Of a stretch of DNA of 41,729 bases, positions 33,834-41,147 are shown in pieces. Both the position numbers and the translations under genes were made by a program. This DNA is from JAAYYM01 sp964638005 (GTDB taxonomy: Bacteria; Bacillota; Clostridia; Lachnospirales; Lachnospiraceae): assembly GCA_964638005.1 (NCBI GenBank), contig CAZWXS010000019.1, positions 1-41,729 of the forward strand, read 5' to 3'. Under the pieces are notes generated by a model. The model saw nothing but the letters and a program-made list of their open reading frames with translations, did no database searches and was not told the origin of the DNA. Position 1 is the first letter of the stretch, and every line of letters starts with the position of its first letter.

Positions 33834-34085
33834 ATGACAATCTATAACATTACAAATACCAAACAATTTTTTGATGTTCTGTCATCCTGTTCCGACCGCA
33901 TAGACCTGATCGCAGATAATGGGTTATTTGCGGAAATCAAGCCGGCAGGGCTTCCGGTGGCAGCCATGCCCCGACTGCTTCTCTCTTCCCGCATCGATAA
34001 GATCAATCTTTCTTTCCGCAATAAAGAAGATGCACAAAAGGTCATGACCTACATCATGGGCATGAAAACACAAAAGGCGAGTTGA
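33834..34085 (+). CDS. Small hypothetical protein
   Basis: An 83-residue protein, 'MTIYNITNTKQFFDVLSSC' at the start, then 'LFAEIKPAGLPVAAM' and 'INLSFRNKEDAQKVMTYIM'. It resembles short Clostridia proteins with the same 'ITNTKxFF' opening and no known role; I cannot name a domain. GGAGG eight bases before the ATG at 33834 supports the start over the longer reading at 33801. Its last codons form the left arm of a terminator. Confidence 0.65.
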   Translation: MTIYNITNTKQFFDVLSSCSDRIDLIADNGLFAEIKPAGLPVAAMPRLLLSSRIDKINLSFRNKEDAQKVMTYIMGMKTQKAS

Positions 34086-34102
34086 GCACTCGCCTTTTGT
34101 GT
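34068..34102. terminator. Bidirectional terminator overlapping a stop codon
   Basis: A 15-bp perfect stem ACACAAAAGGCGAGT / ACTCGCCTTTTGTGT with a 5-nt loop between convergent genes. The left arm encodes the last residues of the small protein ending at 34085. Confidence 0.85.
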
Positions 34103-34119
34103 ACGATACGATATGATAT

Positions 34120-35256
34120 TTATGCACCGCCAAGTTTAGCTGTAAAGTCTGCCATTGCCTCAGAAATTTTTATATTTTGCGGGCATACCTTTTCACAACT
34201 TCTACATCCGATACATGCACCGGGTTGTTTTTCTTCCGGCACTGCCATTAAAGCCATAGGTGCCAAAAATCCGCCGCCGCTAAAGCAATGTTCATTATAA
34301 AGTTCCAAGAGATCCGGAATATCCAGATGTTTTGGACAATGACTGACACAGTAATGACATGCCGTACAGGGTAGTGTATTCCGACCCAACATACCCGCTG
34401 CAATGCTCTGCAGTGTCTGCACTTCTTTCTCATTTAGCGGTTGATTTGTCTCATAGGTATGTATATTTGCCTTCATCTGCTCAGCATTTGACATGCCGGA
34501 CAGGGTAACAACCACATTCGGAATGGACTGCAGAAACCTAAATGCCCAAGCAGGTATTTCCTCATCCGGACGTAAAGCCTTAAGAGCAGCTTCATTTTCA
34601 GCTGATAAGGATGCTAATTTTCCGCCACGCAGAGGCTCCATAACCCATACAGGAAGATCATATTCCTTTAACAGTTCTATCTTGCCCTCTGCATCCTGAA
34701 ATGTCCAGTCAAGCCAATTGAGCTGAATCTGGCAAAACTCCATATATGTTCCATACGCTTCCAAGAAACGTTTCATAACATCATAGCTTCCATGTGCCGA
34801 AAATCCGAAATGACGAATACGTCCGCTTTCCTTTTGCTTCAACAGATAAGAAACGATTCCATATTTCTCATCCAAATATTCATTGATGTTCATCTCACAG
34901 ACATTATGGATCAGATAAAAATCAAAATACTCCATGCCCGTCTTTTCAAGTTGCTTTTCGAAGATTTCCTCTACCTTATCCATATTGGACAGATCATAGC
35001 CCGGAAACTTCGTTGCAATGTAATAGTTCTCTCTGGGATATTGATTCAAAGCATTTCCCATTACGATTTCCGAATTCCCGTCATGATAACCCCATGCTGT
35101 ATCATAATAATTGATTCCATGCTCCATAGCATATGCTATCATATCTTCTGTTGCTGCAACATCAATCTCTGCATCATTCCCATTGATAACCGGCAAACGC
35201 ATCGCACCCATACCGAGAGCTGATAATTCCATGTCCTTAAATTTGTTGTAAATCAT
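34120..35256 (-). CDS. Aldo/keto reductase with C-terminal 2x[4Fe-4S] domain
   Basis: A 378-residue oxidoreductase. Residues 1-280 form the aldo/keto reductase barrel ('ALGMGAMRLPV', 'HGINYYDTAWGYHDGNSE' with catalytic Tyr and Asp, 'YYIATKFPGYD' with the Lys, 'FDFYLIHNVC' with the His). The end carries two ferredoxin-like Cys sets, 'CTACHYCVSHCP' and 'CIGCRSCEKVCP', for two 4Fe-4S clusters. This fusion is common in anaerobes; the substrate is unknown. AGGAGG lies before the ATG at 35256. It is downstream of the MerR gene and probably in its operon. Confidence 0.93.
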   Translation of the reverse strand: MIYNKFKDMELSALGMGAMRLPVINGNDAEIDVAATEDMIAYAMEHGINYYDTAWGYHDGNSEIVMGNALNQYPRENYYIATKFPGYDLSNMDKVEEIFEKQLEKTGMEYFDFYLIHNVCEMNINEYLDEKYGIVSYLLKQKESGRIRHFGFSAHGSYDVMKRFLEAYGTYMEFCQIQLNWLDWTFQDAEGKIELLKEYDLPVWVMEPLRGGKLASLSAENEAALKALRPDEEIPAWAFRFLQSIPNVVVTLSGMSNAEQMKANIHTYETNQPLNEKEVQTLQSIAAGMLGRNTLPCTACHYCVSHCPKHLDIPDLLELYNEHCFSGGGFLAPMALMAVPEEKQPGACIGCRSCEKVCPQNIKISEAMADFTAKLGGA

Positions 35257-35280
35257 GATAATTCCTCCTGATCGTCTCAC

Positions 35281-35359
35281 ATTAACTTTTCAATCGCTTC
35301 TTTCACCCATTTCAGATTGTCTTCCACTCGGATACCTTCCAAACCGATTTCTGTTCGGA
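35281..35359 (-). other. Open tail between MerR and aldo/keto reductase genes
   Basis: In another minus-strand frame, right after the MerR stop, the sequence reads 'LIRTEIGLEGIRVEDN' then 'LKWVKEAIEKLM' and stops at about 35278. It looks protein-like and could be the remains of a gene end, or chance. No start codon or binding site belongs to it. Confidence 0.3.
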
Positions 35360-35734
35360 TCAATCCCAGACCAGTTTCCCGGTTTCTGCCGCCGTTTCAT
35401 ATCTGCTGATCTTGTAGTCAAGACGTTCCAACATTGTGTCTATCTGCTTTCTCTGTTCAATCAGCGTTTCTCTTTGCTCCTGCAAAAGGTGCAGACGTGC
35501 AGTAATTGTTTCATCCCCCTGCTGGTACAGATTCAGGTATTCGATCATGACCTCCACCGGAAGTCCGGCACTGCGCATACACAATGCAAGTTCCACCCAG
35601 TTTAGATCCTCTTCACGATAATCTCTGATGCCACCCTCGGTTCTGGTCACCGGCGGAATCATTCCTACGCGTTCATAATACCTGAGCGTATCCGCAGATA
35701 TTCCGTATTTCTCGCTGACTTCCTTAATTGTCAT
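35360..35734 (-). CDS. MerR-family transcriptional regulator
   Basis: A 124-residue regulator. The winged helix at the start, 'TIKEVSEKYGISADTLRYYERVGMIPP' (in two parts), carries the MerR DNA-binding helix and wing 'GIRDYREEDLNW'. A coiled coil follows ('LLQEQRETLIEQRKQIDTML'), used for dimer formation. No metal-binding Cys is present, so a small-molecule or redox-type member like AdhR is more likely than a metal sensor. It reads toward the aldo/keto reductase and has a MerR-type promoter upstream. The ribosome binding site is weak. Confidence 0.9.
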   Translation of the reverse strand: MTIKEVSEKYGISADTLRYYERVGMIPPVTRTEGGIRDYREEDLNWVELALCMRSAGLPVEVMIEYLNLYQQGDETITARLHLLQEQRETLIEQRKQIDTMLERLDYKISRYETAAETGKLVWD

Positions 35735-35794
35735 CCTATACCACTCTGCCTTTCTGACTCCAAAACTGATGTTTCCAAACTGATTGATATAATC

Positions 35795-35825
35795 ATCATA
35801 TACCTTGAAGTTAACTCAAAGTCAA
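35795..35825 (-). promoter_or_regulatory. MerR-type promoter with 19-bp spacer and dyad
   Basis: Minus strand: TTGACT (35820-35825), a 19-bp spacer, TATGAT (35795-35800). The spacer holds an imperfect dyad around GTTAAC (CTTTGAGTTAACTTCAAG). A stretched 19-bp spacer with a dyad is the hallmark of promoters that MerR proteins untwist and activate. It points at the merR-like gene. Confidence 0.75.
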
Positions 35826-35844
35826 GAGGTTATTTATTTTTTTT

Positions 35845-36678
35845 TTACTTTAACTTCATAGTAGCTATTGTGAGTGCCTGATACGCCCGGTCGCTTAACA
35901 CGTTCTTGAGAAAAACAAAGAACTTGGCATTTTTTCCTACAAGATATCTTGTCTTTGGACGTCTCGCCGTGATTGCCCTGCATATAATCTCTGCAATCTT
36001 TTGGGGAGCAGTCAAACCGGATGCCGGATTTCCGTACCGAACCTCATAATACTCTGCTGCTCTGTCCGCCCTGCTTTGATACTCTCCGCTACCGGAATAT
36101 TTTCGGATATTCTGCGCCGCAATATTTCCCCAATTCGTCTGTATCATACCGGGTTCAATCACAATCACATCGATTCCGAATGGTTTCACTTCCATACAAA
36201 GGGCATCACTGATTGATTCAACAGCATATTTTGTGGAATGATACCATCCGCAGTACGGAGATGTAAATCGGCCACCCATAGAAGCAATATTGACGATTCT
36301 ACCACTTCTCTGTTTTCTCATCTGAGGAAGCACCAGCTGGGTCATCCTTCCAAGGCCGAATACATTGACCTCATATTGTCTCTTAACTTCCTCTATTGGA
36401 ATTTCTTCAATGCTGCCGCAGGACCCATAGCCTGCATTATTGACCAGCACATCGATTCGCCCCTCTTTCTCAACGACAAGCTTCACACATGCTTCCATAG
36501 AGCCCTCATTTGTCACATCCAGTGCGACCGCATGTCCGCCGTGTTCCTCGATCGATTTCATCTGCTCTACTCTTCTTGCTCCTCCATATACCGTAAATCC
36601 CAATTTCAACAACCCTATTGCTGTTTCATACCCGATTCCTGATGATGCTCCTGTAATCAATGCTACCTTTTTACTCAT
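35845..36678 (-). CDS. Short-chain dehydrogenase/reductase
   Basis: A 277-residue NAD(P)-dependent oxidoreductase. The cofactor loop is 'LITGASSGIGYETAIGLL', then 'LVNNAGYGSCG', the catalytic Ser/Tyr/Lys in 'VNIASMGG' and 'YHSTKYAVESISDAL', and 'VIEPGMIQTNW'. The pattern is the classical SDR type, often annotated as oxidoreductase in Clostridia; the substrate is unknown. The ATG at 36678 follows AGGAG. Its promoter carries two operator-like sites shared with the divergent TetR gene. Confidence 0.92.
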   Translation of the reverse strand: MSKKVALITGASSGIGYETAIGLLKLGFTVYGGARRVEQMKSIEEHGGHAVALDVTNEGSMEACVKLVVEKEGRIDVLVNNAGYGSCGSIEEIPIEEVKRQYEVNVFGLGRMTQLVLPQMRKQRSGRIVNIASMGGRFTSPYCGWYHSTKYAVESISDALCMEVKPFGIDVIVIEPGMIQTNWGNIAAQNIRKYSGSGEYQSRADRAAEYYEVRYGNPASGLTAPQKIAEIICRAITARRPKTRYLVGKNAKFFVFLKNVLSDRAYQALTIATMKLK

Positions 36679-36767
36679 ATGCTGCACGCTCCTGTTCACT
36701 TTCTATTTTTCATTTCAGGTTCAGTTCACTTCATTCAATTTATTTCATGTTGCTCGCCTTTTTAACC

Positions 36768-36778
36768 GACACTGTGTC
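36768..36778. promoter_or_regulatory. TetR operator candidate 1
   Basis: GACACTGTGTC is a perfect palindrome lying just downstream of the SDR -10 box, where a bound repressor would block transcription. Confidence 0.7.
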
Positions 36779-36787
36779 AACAATTTG

Positions 36788-36816
36788 AATATAGCACTTT
36801 ATCGACGCAGTGTCAA
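36788..36816 (-). promoter_or_regulatory. Consensus promoter of the SDR gene
   Basis: Minus strand: perfect TTGACA (36811-36816), 17 bp, TATATT (36788-36793). Operator 2 overlaps the -35 box and operator 1 follows the -10 box. Confidence 0.8.
36804..36814. promoter_or_regulatory. TetR operator candidate 2
   Basis: GACGCAGTGTC matches operator 1 except for two bases. Its centre is 36 bp from that of operator 1. It overlaps the -35 box of the SDR promoter. Confidence 0.6.
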
Positions 36817-36823
36817 CTATATA

Positions 36824-36852
36824 TTTTATTTTATAAACAAGTATGCTATACT
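36824..36852 (+). promoter_or_regulatory. Predicted TetR promoter
   Basis: An extended -10, TGCTATACT (-10 TATACT 36847-36852), with a weak TTTATT at -35 (36825-36830, 16-bp spacer). It faces the TetR gene. Confidence 0.5.
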
Positions 36853-36893
36853 ATATTTAATGATATGAAACAAATTAAATTGAGGATATTATT

Positions 36894-37523
36894 ATGGATT
36901 TTGTAAGAGCAAGAACTCAGGAACAGATTGAACAGCGGCAGGCAGATATCATCAATGCCTGTGATACACTCTTTGAACAGGGTGGATATGACAATGTCAA
37001 TATCAAGGCAATCTCAGAGATGACTACCATTACGCGCTCTTCTATCTATACCTATTATAAGACAAAGGATGAGATTATCCTTGATTTGCTGTGCAATGAA
37101 CTGCTCTCATGGCAGAAAGAACTGCTGCAGTGGGTAAAAAAAACAGCCCCTTTGGATAAGGCTGTTTTCTGTAAGGATTTCACATCCATTTTATTAAGAA
37201 ACGATAAAATGCTACAACACTATTGTCTGCTGTACACATTCTTGGAAATAAACTGCCGGATAGAAAAATTGATTGTTTTCAAACAAAGCGTTGTTCCTGT
37301 AATGAGCACGCTGGTTCAGGTTCTGACTGCAAATTTCCCTCATTATACTGTGGAACAGGCTTCATTCATCACAGAGGAAATCGTGTCCTATATATTAGGT
37401 CTCTATCCCGCAACACATCTGTCACCGAAGCAGAAAGAAGCAGTTGCTCTAAGCAACACAGGATATCATACCGGTGACTTTGCCGCATTATGTGAAAACG
37501 GAATTGGTGCGTTTTTAACATAA
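36894..37523 (+). CDS. TetR/AcrR-family repressor
   Basis: A 209-residue regulator. The N-terminal helix-turn-helix is 'IINACDTLFEQGGYDNVNIKAI' through 'TITRSSIYTYYKTKDEIILDLL' (read in two parts). The rest is helical and would bind an inducer and form a dimer. It is divergent from the SDR gene, and two similar palindromes lie in the gap, so it probably represses that gene and perhaps itself. GAGG precedes the ATG. Confidence 0.9.
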   Translation: MDFVRARTQEQIEQRQADIINACDTLFEQGGYDNVNIKAISEMTTITRSSIYTYYKTKDEIILDLLCNELLSWQKELLQWVKKTAPLDKAVFCKDFTSILLRNDKMLQHYCLLYTFLEINCRIEKLIVFKQSVVPVMSTLVQVLTANFPHYTVEQASFITEEIVSYILGLYPATHLSPKQKEAVALSNTGYHTGDFAALCENGIGAFLT

Positions 37524-37532
37524 AACGCAATG

Positions 37533-37784
37533 TTATCCCTGCAGTCCCTTTGCCTGTCTTTCCATATCCTCAACCACAATATCATAGATTTCACCAATGG
37601 TCGCGCAATATTTGAGTACTTCCCATGGCTCATTTGTATGGAAATGAATCTTAATCAATTCCTCATCTCCTACCGCCAGCAGACAGTCTCCCTTGAAGTT
37701 GTTCGTAAAGTAATCACTGATTTCATCCTCATCCAGATTCTCTCCCTCGATCAATAACTGTGTATCATACTTAAATTCCAACAT
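37533..37784 (-). CDS. Stand-alone FakA/YloV C-terminal-like domain protein
   Basis: An 83-residue protein. 'EFKYDTQLLIEGENLDED', 'GDCLLAVGDEELIKIHFHTN' and 'PWEVLKYCATIGEIYDIVVEDM' match the C-terminal part of FakA/YloV, the dihydroxyacetone-kinase-like subunit of fatty acid kinase. The nucleotide-binding DAK2 part is missing, so it cannot be a kinase alone. Similar short proteins occur in Clostridia, often labelled as kinase-related. AAAGGAG precedes the ATG, which supports a real gene. Role unknown. Confidence 0.75.
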   Translation of the reverse strand: MLEFKYDTQLLIEGENLDEDEISDYFTNNFKGDCLLAVGDEELIKIHFHTNEPWEVLKYCATIGEIYDIVVEDMERQAKGLQG

Positions 37785-37856
37785 TTTTTTGTCTCCTTTC
37801 GACTATTTCTATCAATAATCTCATTTCCTCCCGCCACTCGTCTTCGATTTTATTGT

Positions 37857-38279
37857 TTAAATTTCCCTCTGCATACAAATCGACTCCGGCATATCTGCAT
37901 ACTGCCCATAATTCGGAATCACCTGATACCCTAGTTTTTTATAAATATGGCAAGCCGCCTCTAACGGTTCTCCCGTCTCCAACACACACCATCGATAGCC
38001 CTTTATCTTTGCTCTCGCTTCCAGCCGCCTTACAATCTCTTCACCCAATCTCATTCCACGAAATGCAGATTCTATGTAAATTCGCTTTAATTCCATTTTT
38101 TCAAGTGCCTGATTTAATTTTTCACAAAGCATAGCAAAATCAGTATCCTCACCATCCGTATATCGAAAGTCCAATTCCGAATGTCTCAGTAACCGCTGCT
38201 GCGCTTTCTTTATATACCTAAAAATGCATTCTTCCAATCCCCGAACACCAAAAAGGATATATCCATTGAATCCACCCAA
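37857..38279 (-). pseudogene. GNAT acetyltransferase lacking the middle of the domain
   Basis: Reading open for 140 residues. The end is clearly GNAT: 'LKRIYIESAFRGMRLGEEIV' (acetyl-CoA loop R-G-M-R-L-G), 'WCVLETGEPLEAACHIYKKLGYQVI' (in parts) and 'GQYADMPESICM'. 'DFRYTDGEDTDFAMLCEKLNQAL' (residues about 37-59) is the normal family start. About 40-45 residues usually lie between these parts (strands 2-3) and are missing without a frame change. The first 36 residues look unrelated to GNAT, so the true start may be a TTG near 38174. It is probably inactive. Confidence 0.65.
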
Positions 38280-38302
38280 GCTTTATGCTATACTTCTTTT
38301 AC

Positions 38303-38327
38303 ATGATTTTCTAAATCATATTTTTTT
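38303..38327. repeat. A/T hairpin with T-tract
   Basis: ATGATTT-TCT-AAATCAT followed by A and seven T. It has terminator form for the plus strand, but no plus-strand gene ends nearby. The gap 38280-38491 holds nothing else that I can support. Confidence 0.35.
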
Positions 38328-38491
38328 CTGCTTGACATATCTTGTCATCCTATGGATGTCACGGCTTTCGCCACATGATTCAACGCAGACGTTACTATTC
38401 ACCGGAAAGATTTGAGCTTTTTCATAATTTATCCTCGCTGATGCTCTATGATCTGTGTTCAATCCTTTCATCACTTCATAGGAGGTTTCTT

Positions 38492-39370
38492 ATGGTATAT
38501 GACACCCTATTACAAAACGCAACCGGACCGATTGCGTACAAGCTTACAAATGATTATCTATTCCGCGCTGTCTTTCAAAAGAACGAGCATGTCCTAAAGG
38601 GCCTAGTCGCCAGTCTGCTCGGACTTTCAGAAGATGAAATCCGCGTAATCGAAATTCAAAATCCCATTCACCTAGGTGAAGCTATTCATGAAAAGGATGT
38701 GATTCTTGATCTGGAAATCCTGCTTAACAACAGTCAACGCCTAAATATTGAAATGCAGGTGATCGATCAGCAGGACTGGCCGGAACGCTCCTTATATTAC
38801 TTGTGCCGGGCCTTTTGCTGTCTCAGCAAAGGGGAAGATTATGATCATATCCTACCAACATTACATATTGGTATTCTAGACTTCACACTCTTCCCAGAGG
38901 CCCCGGAATTCTATTCCAAGAACCGCATCTTGAATACCAAAACACTGCAAGTTTACAGTAGCAAAATAGGACTTAATGTGCTAGACTTAAGGTGTATCGA
39001 CTTTGCAACCGATGAGGACAAGGCCTGCAAACTCGACTATTGGGCTAAACTCTTCAAAGCAACCACATGGGAGGAGATTAAAATGTTAGCTGAACAAAAC
39101 AAAACTGTACACGAAACCGCCGTTACCATGCGTGAACTCACCGCTGACGACAAGATCCGTCTGCAATGCGAAGCCCGTGAACGCTATGAAATGGATCGTC
39201 GTTCTCTCTTAAACAACGGAGTCAAAAAAGGAATTCAACAGGGCATTGAACAAGGTATTGAACAGGGCAAACTTCTTGGAGCTCAGGAACAGAAGGCGAT
39301 TGATGATGCTATCCTTGCCGAAAAGAATGCCGAAATTGCCGCACTTCGCTCACAATTGAACCAAAAATAG
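38492..39370 (+). CDS. Rpn-family PD-(D/E)XK nuclease / transposase-family protein
   Basis: A 292-residue protein of the PDDEXK_2 (PF12784) type. 'KLTNDYLFRAVFQKNEHVLK' and 'LLGLSEDEIRVIEIQNPI' are the usual start. The nuclease core has Asp in 'KDVILDLEI' and Glu in 'RLNIEMQVIDQQDW', followed by 'RSLYYLCRAFC'. The tail has a repeated 'GIEQGIEQGK' helix. Rpn proteins promote DNA recombination or act as toxin-like nucleases. No terminal repeats flank it. I start at the ATG at 38492, which has GGAGG; the reading back to 38342 is unsupported. Confidence 0.88.
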   Translation: MVYDTLLQNATGPIAYKLTNDYLFRAVFQKNEHVLKGLVASLLGLSEDEIRVIEIQNPIHLGEAIHEKDVILDLEILLNNSQRLNIEMQVIDQQDWPERSLYYLCRAFCCLSKGEDYDHILPTLHIGILDFTLFPEAPEFYSKNRILNTKTLQVYSSKIGLNVLDLRCIDFATDEDKACKLDYWAKLFKATTWEEIKMLAEQNKTVHETAVTMRELTADDKIRLQCEARERYEMDRRSLLNNGVKKGIQQGIEQGIEQGKLLGAQEQKAIDDAILAEKNAEIAALRSQLNQK

Positions 39371-39381
39371 ACCAATCACTC

Positions 39382-39413
39382 ATGTCCCTTTTACAACTGT
39401 GTAGAAGGGACAT
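39382..39413 (+). terminator. Hairpin between Rpn and YaiI-like genes
   Basis: Stem ATGTCCCTT / AAGGGACAT extended by TACA / TGTA over a T-G wobble, with a 4-nt loop. No T-tract follows, so it may be a weak terminator or a processing site. Confidence 0.5.
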
Positions 39414-39449
39414 CCTATTGAAAATATTGCGCCCAAACGGAGGACATAC

Positions 39450-39896
39450 ATGAGAATATTAGTAGATGCGGACGCCTGTCCGGTAGTCGCAATTATAGAA
39501 CGGATTGCAAAAAAACATGACCTTCCGGTGACTCTTTTTTGTGATACGAATCACATCATGCATTCAGAATACAGTGAAGTCAAAACCATTGGTGCAGGTG
39601 CTGATGCAGTAGACTTTGCATTGATGAATCAGTGCGTTCGTGGAGATATCGTTGTAACACAGGATTATGGCGTTGCAGTCATGGCTCTTGGGAAAGGTGC
39701 CTACGGAATCCATCAAAGCGGCAGATGGTACACCAATGATAATATAGATCAACTTCTCATGGAGCGTGACCTTGCAAAGCGTGCCCGTATGTCCAAGGGA
39801 AAGCACCACATAAAAGGACCTTCCAAGAGAACCAAGGAGGACGACCTACGTTTTACCGATTCTCTCGAAAGGCTGATTGCAAGTATCCCTATATGA
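39450..39896 (+). CDS. YaiI/YqxD family protein (UPF0178, DUF188)
   Basis: A 148-residue protein. 'MRILVDADACPVVAIIERIAKKH' (signature D-A-D-A-C-P), 'GADAVDFALMNQCVRGDIVVTQDYG' (in parts) and the basic 'GPSKRTKEDDLRF' end are diagnostic of the YaiI/YqxD family. The fold is PIN-like with conserved Asp residues, so nuclease activity is suspected but not shown. Cytoplasmic. GGAGG lies before the ATG. Confidence 0.93.
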   Translation: MRILVDADACPVVAIIERIAKKHDLPVTLFCDTNHIMHSEYSEVKTIGAGADAVDFALMNQCVRGDIVVTQDYGVAVMALGKGAYGIHQSGRWYTNDNIDQLLMERDLAKRARMSKGKHHIKGPSKRTKEDDLRFTDSLERLIASIPI

Positions 39897-39897
39897 T

Positions 39898-41121
39898 CTA
39901 GGGCATGCACATCGACAGATCAAATTGATAACATCTACCCATCTCTTCAAGGATTGTTGCTGTTTCGGCATCACTGTCGACGGTATCGACTTTGATTCTC
40001 AGAAAATATTTGAAGCCTTGATCTTCGACCGCATATAGGATCAAATGCTGCGGACAGACATTTCCTTCAAAGTCTTCTCTTTCACCACTGCAATATTGAA
40101 AGTATGTCGTTCCGTCTTCTGATTTGACAATATCTCCTTTTTCAATATGACTGACTGAATTTACTTCTTCCCATGAATCCAGTGCATGCTCTGCCTGTTC
40201 ATCAAAGATGTCTTCCAGTGTCTTTTCTTCATGGCTCTCATGCTGAAAATCTCCGTAACTCTTCAAATAAACATCCAGTCCATGAGCATTATAAAATAAT
40301 TGCTCATCGCTTCCGTCATTTTCCTCCGGATCTTCCATCGGCATATAAACCTTGCAGAATGTTCCGGTCATCGGAGCGAAGACTTCTGTCTGATAGACCG
40401 CCTCGCATCCCTCTGCAAGTTCTGTGAGGATCTTAAACTCATTTCCCCTTGCATCTCTCTCCGCAAGATGTTCTTCAGCCACGCCTGAGATGCCTTCTGC
40501 AAGTGCCGTCGTATCGGCTGTCGGCTCCTCTTTGGAAGCTGCAATCCCCTCTGCTGCCGCAGTATTGGAATAGGTTATTCCGGCAAATATCTCTATGATT
40601 TCATTGCGGCACGCCTCTGCCAGTTCATCCTCTTCTTCCATAATATAAACTGTCGCAATTCCAACGATGATCTGATCCGCACTGACACGTTTGGCCTGCA
40701 GGATCTTATAGTAAGTCAATGTATAGTCTGTCTTTGCAACATAGGAATAGCAGGCTGTTCCATCGTCAGCACTCAGGTCATTCTGCTGTTCTTCCTCTTG
40801 GATATCACCCAATAGTTCGTCCTGCCAAAGCAGATCTTCGTATAAATGTTCCACCTCTTCATTTGTCATATCACAGGCTGCCATGCTCATCTGTCCTACA
40901 CTGCCGTCCCAGTACAGCAGCTCAACCGCCGTATTTCCTTCTCCGATTTCCTGTGTCCTGGCAGTCCAGTTTGCTGGATCATAGGTTGCTTTCATATGTG
41001 CACCGTCAAATTCACCACCGCCTGCGTTATCACTGCTCAATGCGCCTATAATACCACATCCGCATAATAGTATGCTAAGTGCTATTGCAGTTCCCAAAAT
41101 GCCGATCCATTTTTTTCTCAT
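39898..41121 (-). CDS. Putative lipoprotein, function unknown
   Basis: A 407-residue protein. It starts with a lipoprotein signal 'WIGILGTAIALSILLCGC', with the likely lipid-anchor Cys at residue 22. The rest is acidic, with an Ala/Glu-rich region near residues 190-225 that may separate two related halves: both parts contain beta-rich stretches with 'YSYVAKTDY'/'YFQYCSGE' and Tyr-rich strands. No named domain recognised. The ATG at 41121 follows GGGAGAG; the TTG at 41142 is less likely. It is 26 bp downstream of the next gene and probably co-transcribed. Confidence 0.75.
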   Translation of the reverse strand: MRKKWIGILGTAIALSILLCGCGIIGALSSDNAGGGEFDGAHMKATYDPANWTARTQEIGEGNTAVELLYWDGSVGQMSMAACDMTNEEVEHLYEDLLWQDELLGDIQEEEQQNDLSADDGTACYSYVAKTDYTLTYYKILQAKRVSADQIIVGIATVYIMEEEDELAEACRNEIIEIFAGITYSNTAAAEGIAASKEEPTADTTALAEGISGVAEEHLAERDARGNEFKILTELAEGCEAVYQTEVFAPMTGTFCKVYMPMEDPEENDGSDEQLFYNAHGLDVYLKSYGDFQHESHEEKTLEDIFDEQAEHALDSWEEVNSVSHIEKGDIVKSEDGTTYFQYCSGEREDFEGNVCPQHLILYAVEDQGFKYFLRIKVDTVDSDAETATILEEMGRCYQFDLSMCMP

Positions 41122-41147
41122 TTGTCTTTTTCTCTCCCGCAATTCTT

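Noticed and set aside
37508..37529. TGCGTTTT/AAAACGCA hairpin as a terminator between the TetR and FakA-C-like genes
   Set aside because: The stem is short and A/T-rich, straddles the TetR stop codon and has no T-tract after it.
38303..38327. Terminator of a plus-strand gene
   Set aside because: No plus-strand gene ends upstream within 700 bp; kept only as an A/T hairpin.
38492..39370. Complete transposon
   Set aside because: No terminal inverted repeats or target-site duplication could be found around the Rpn-family gene.
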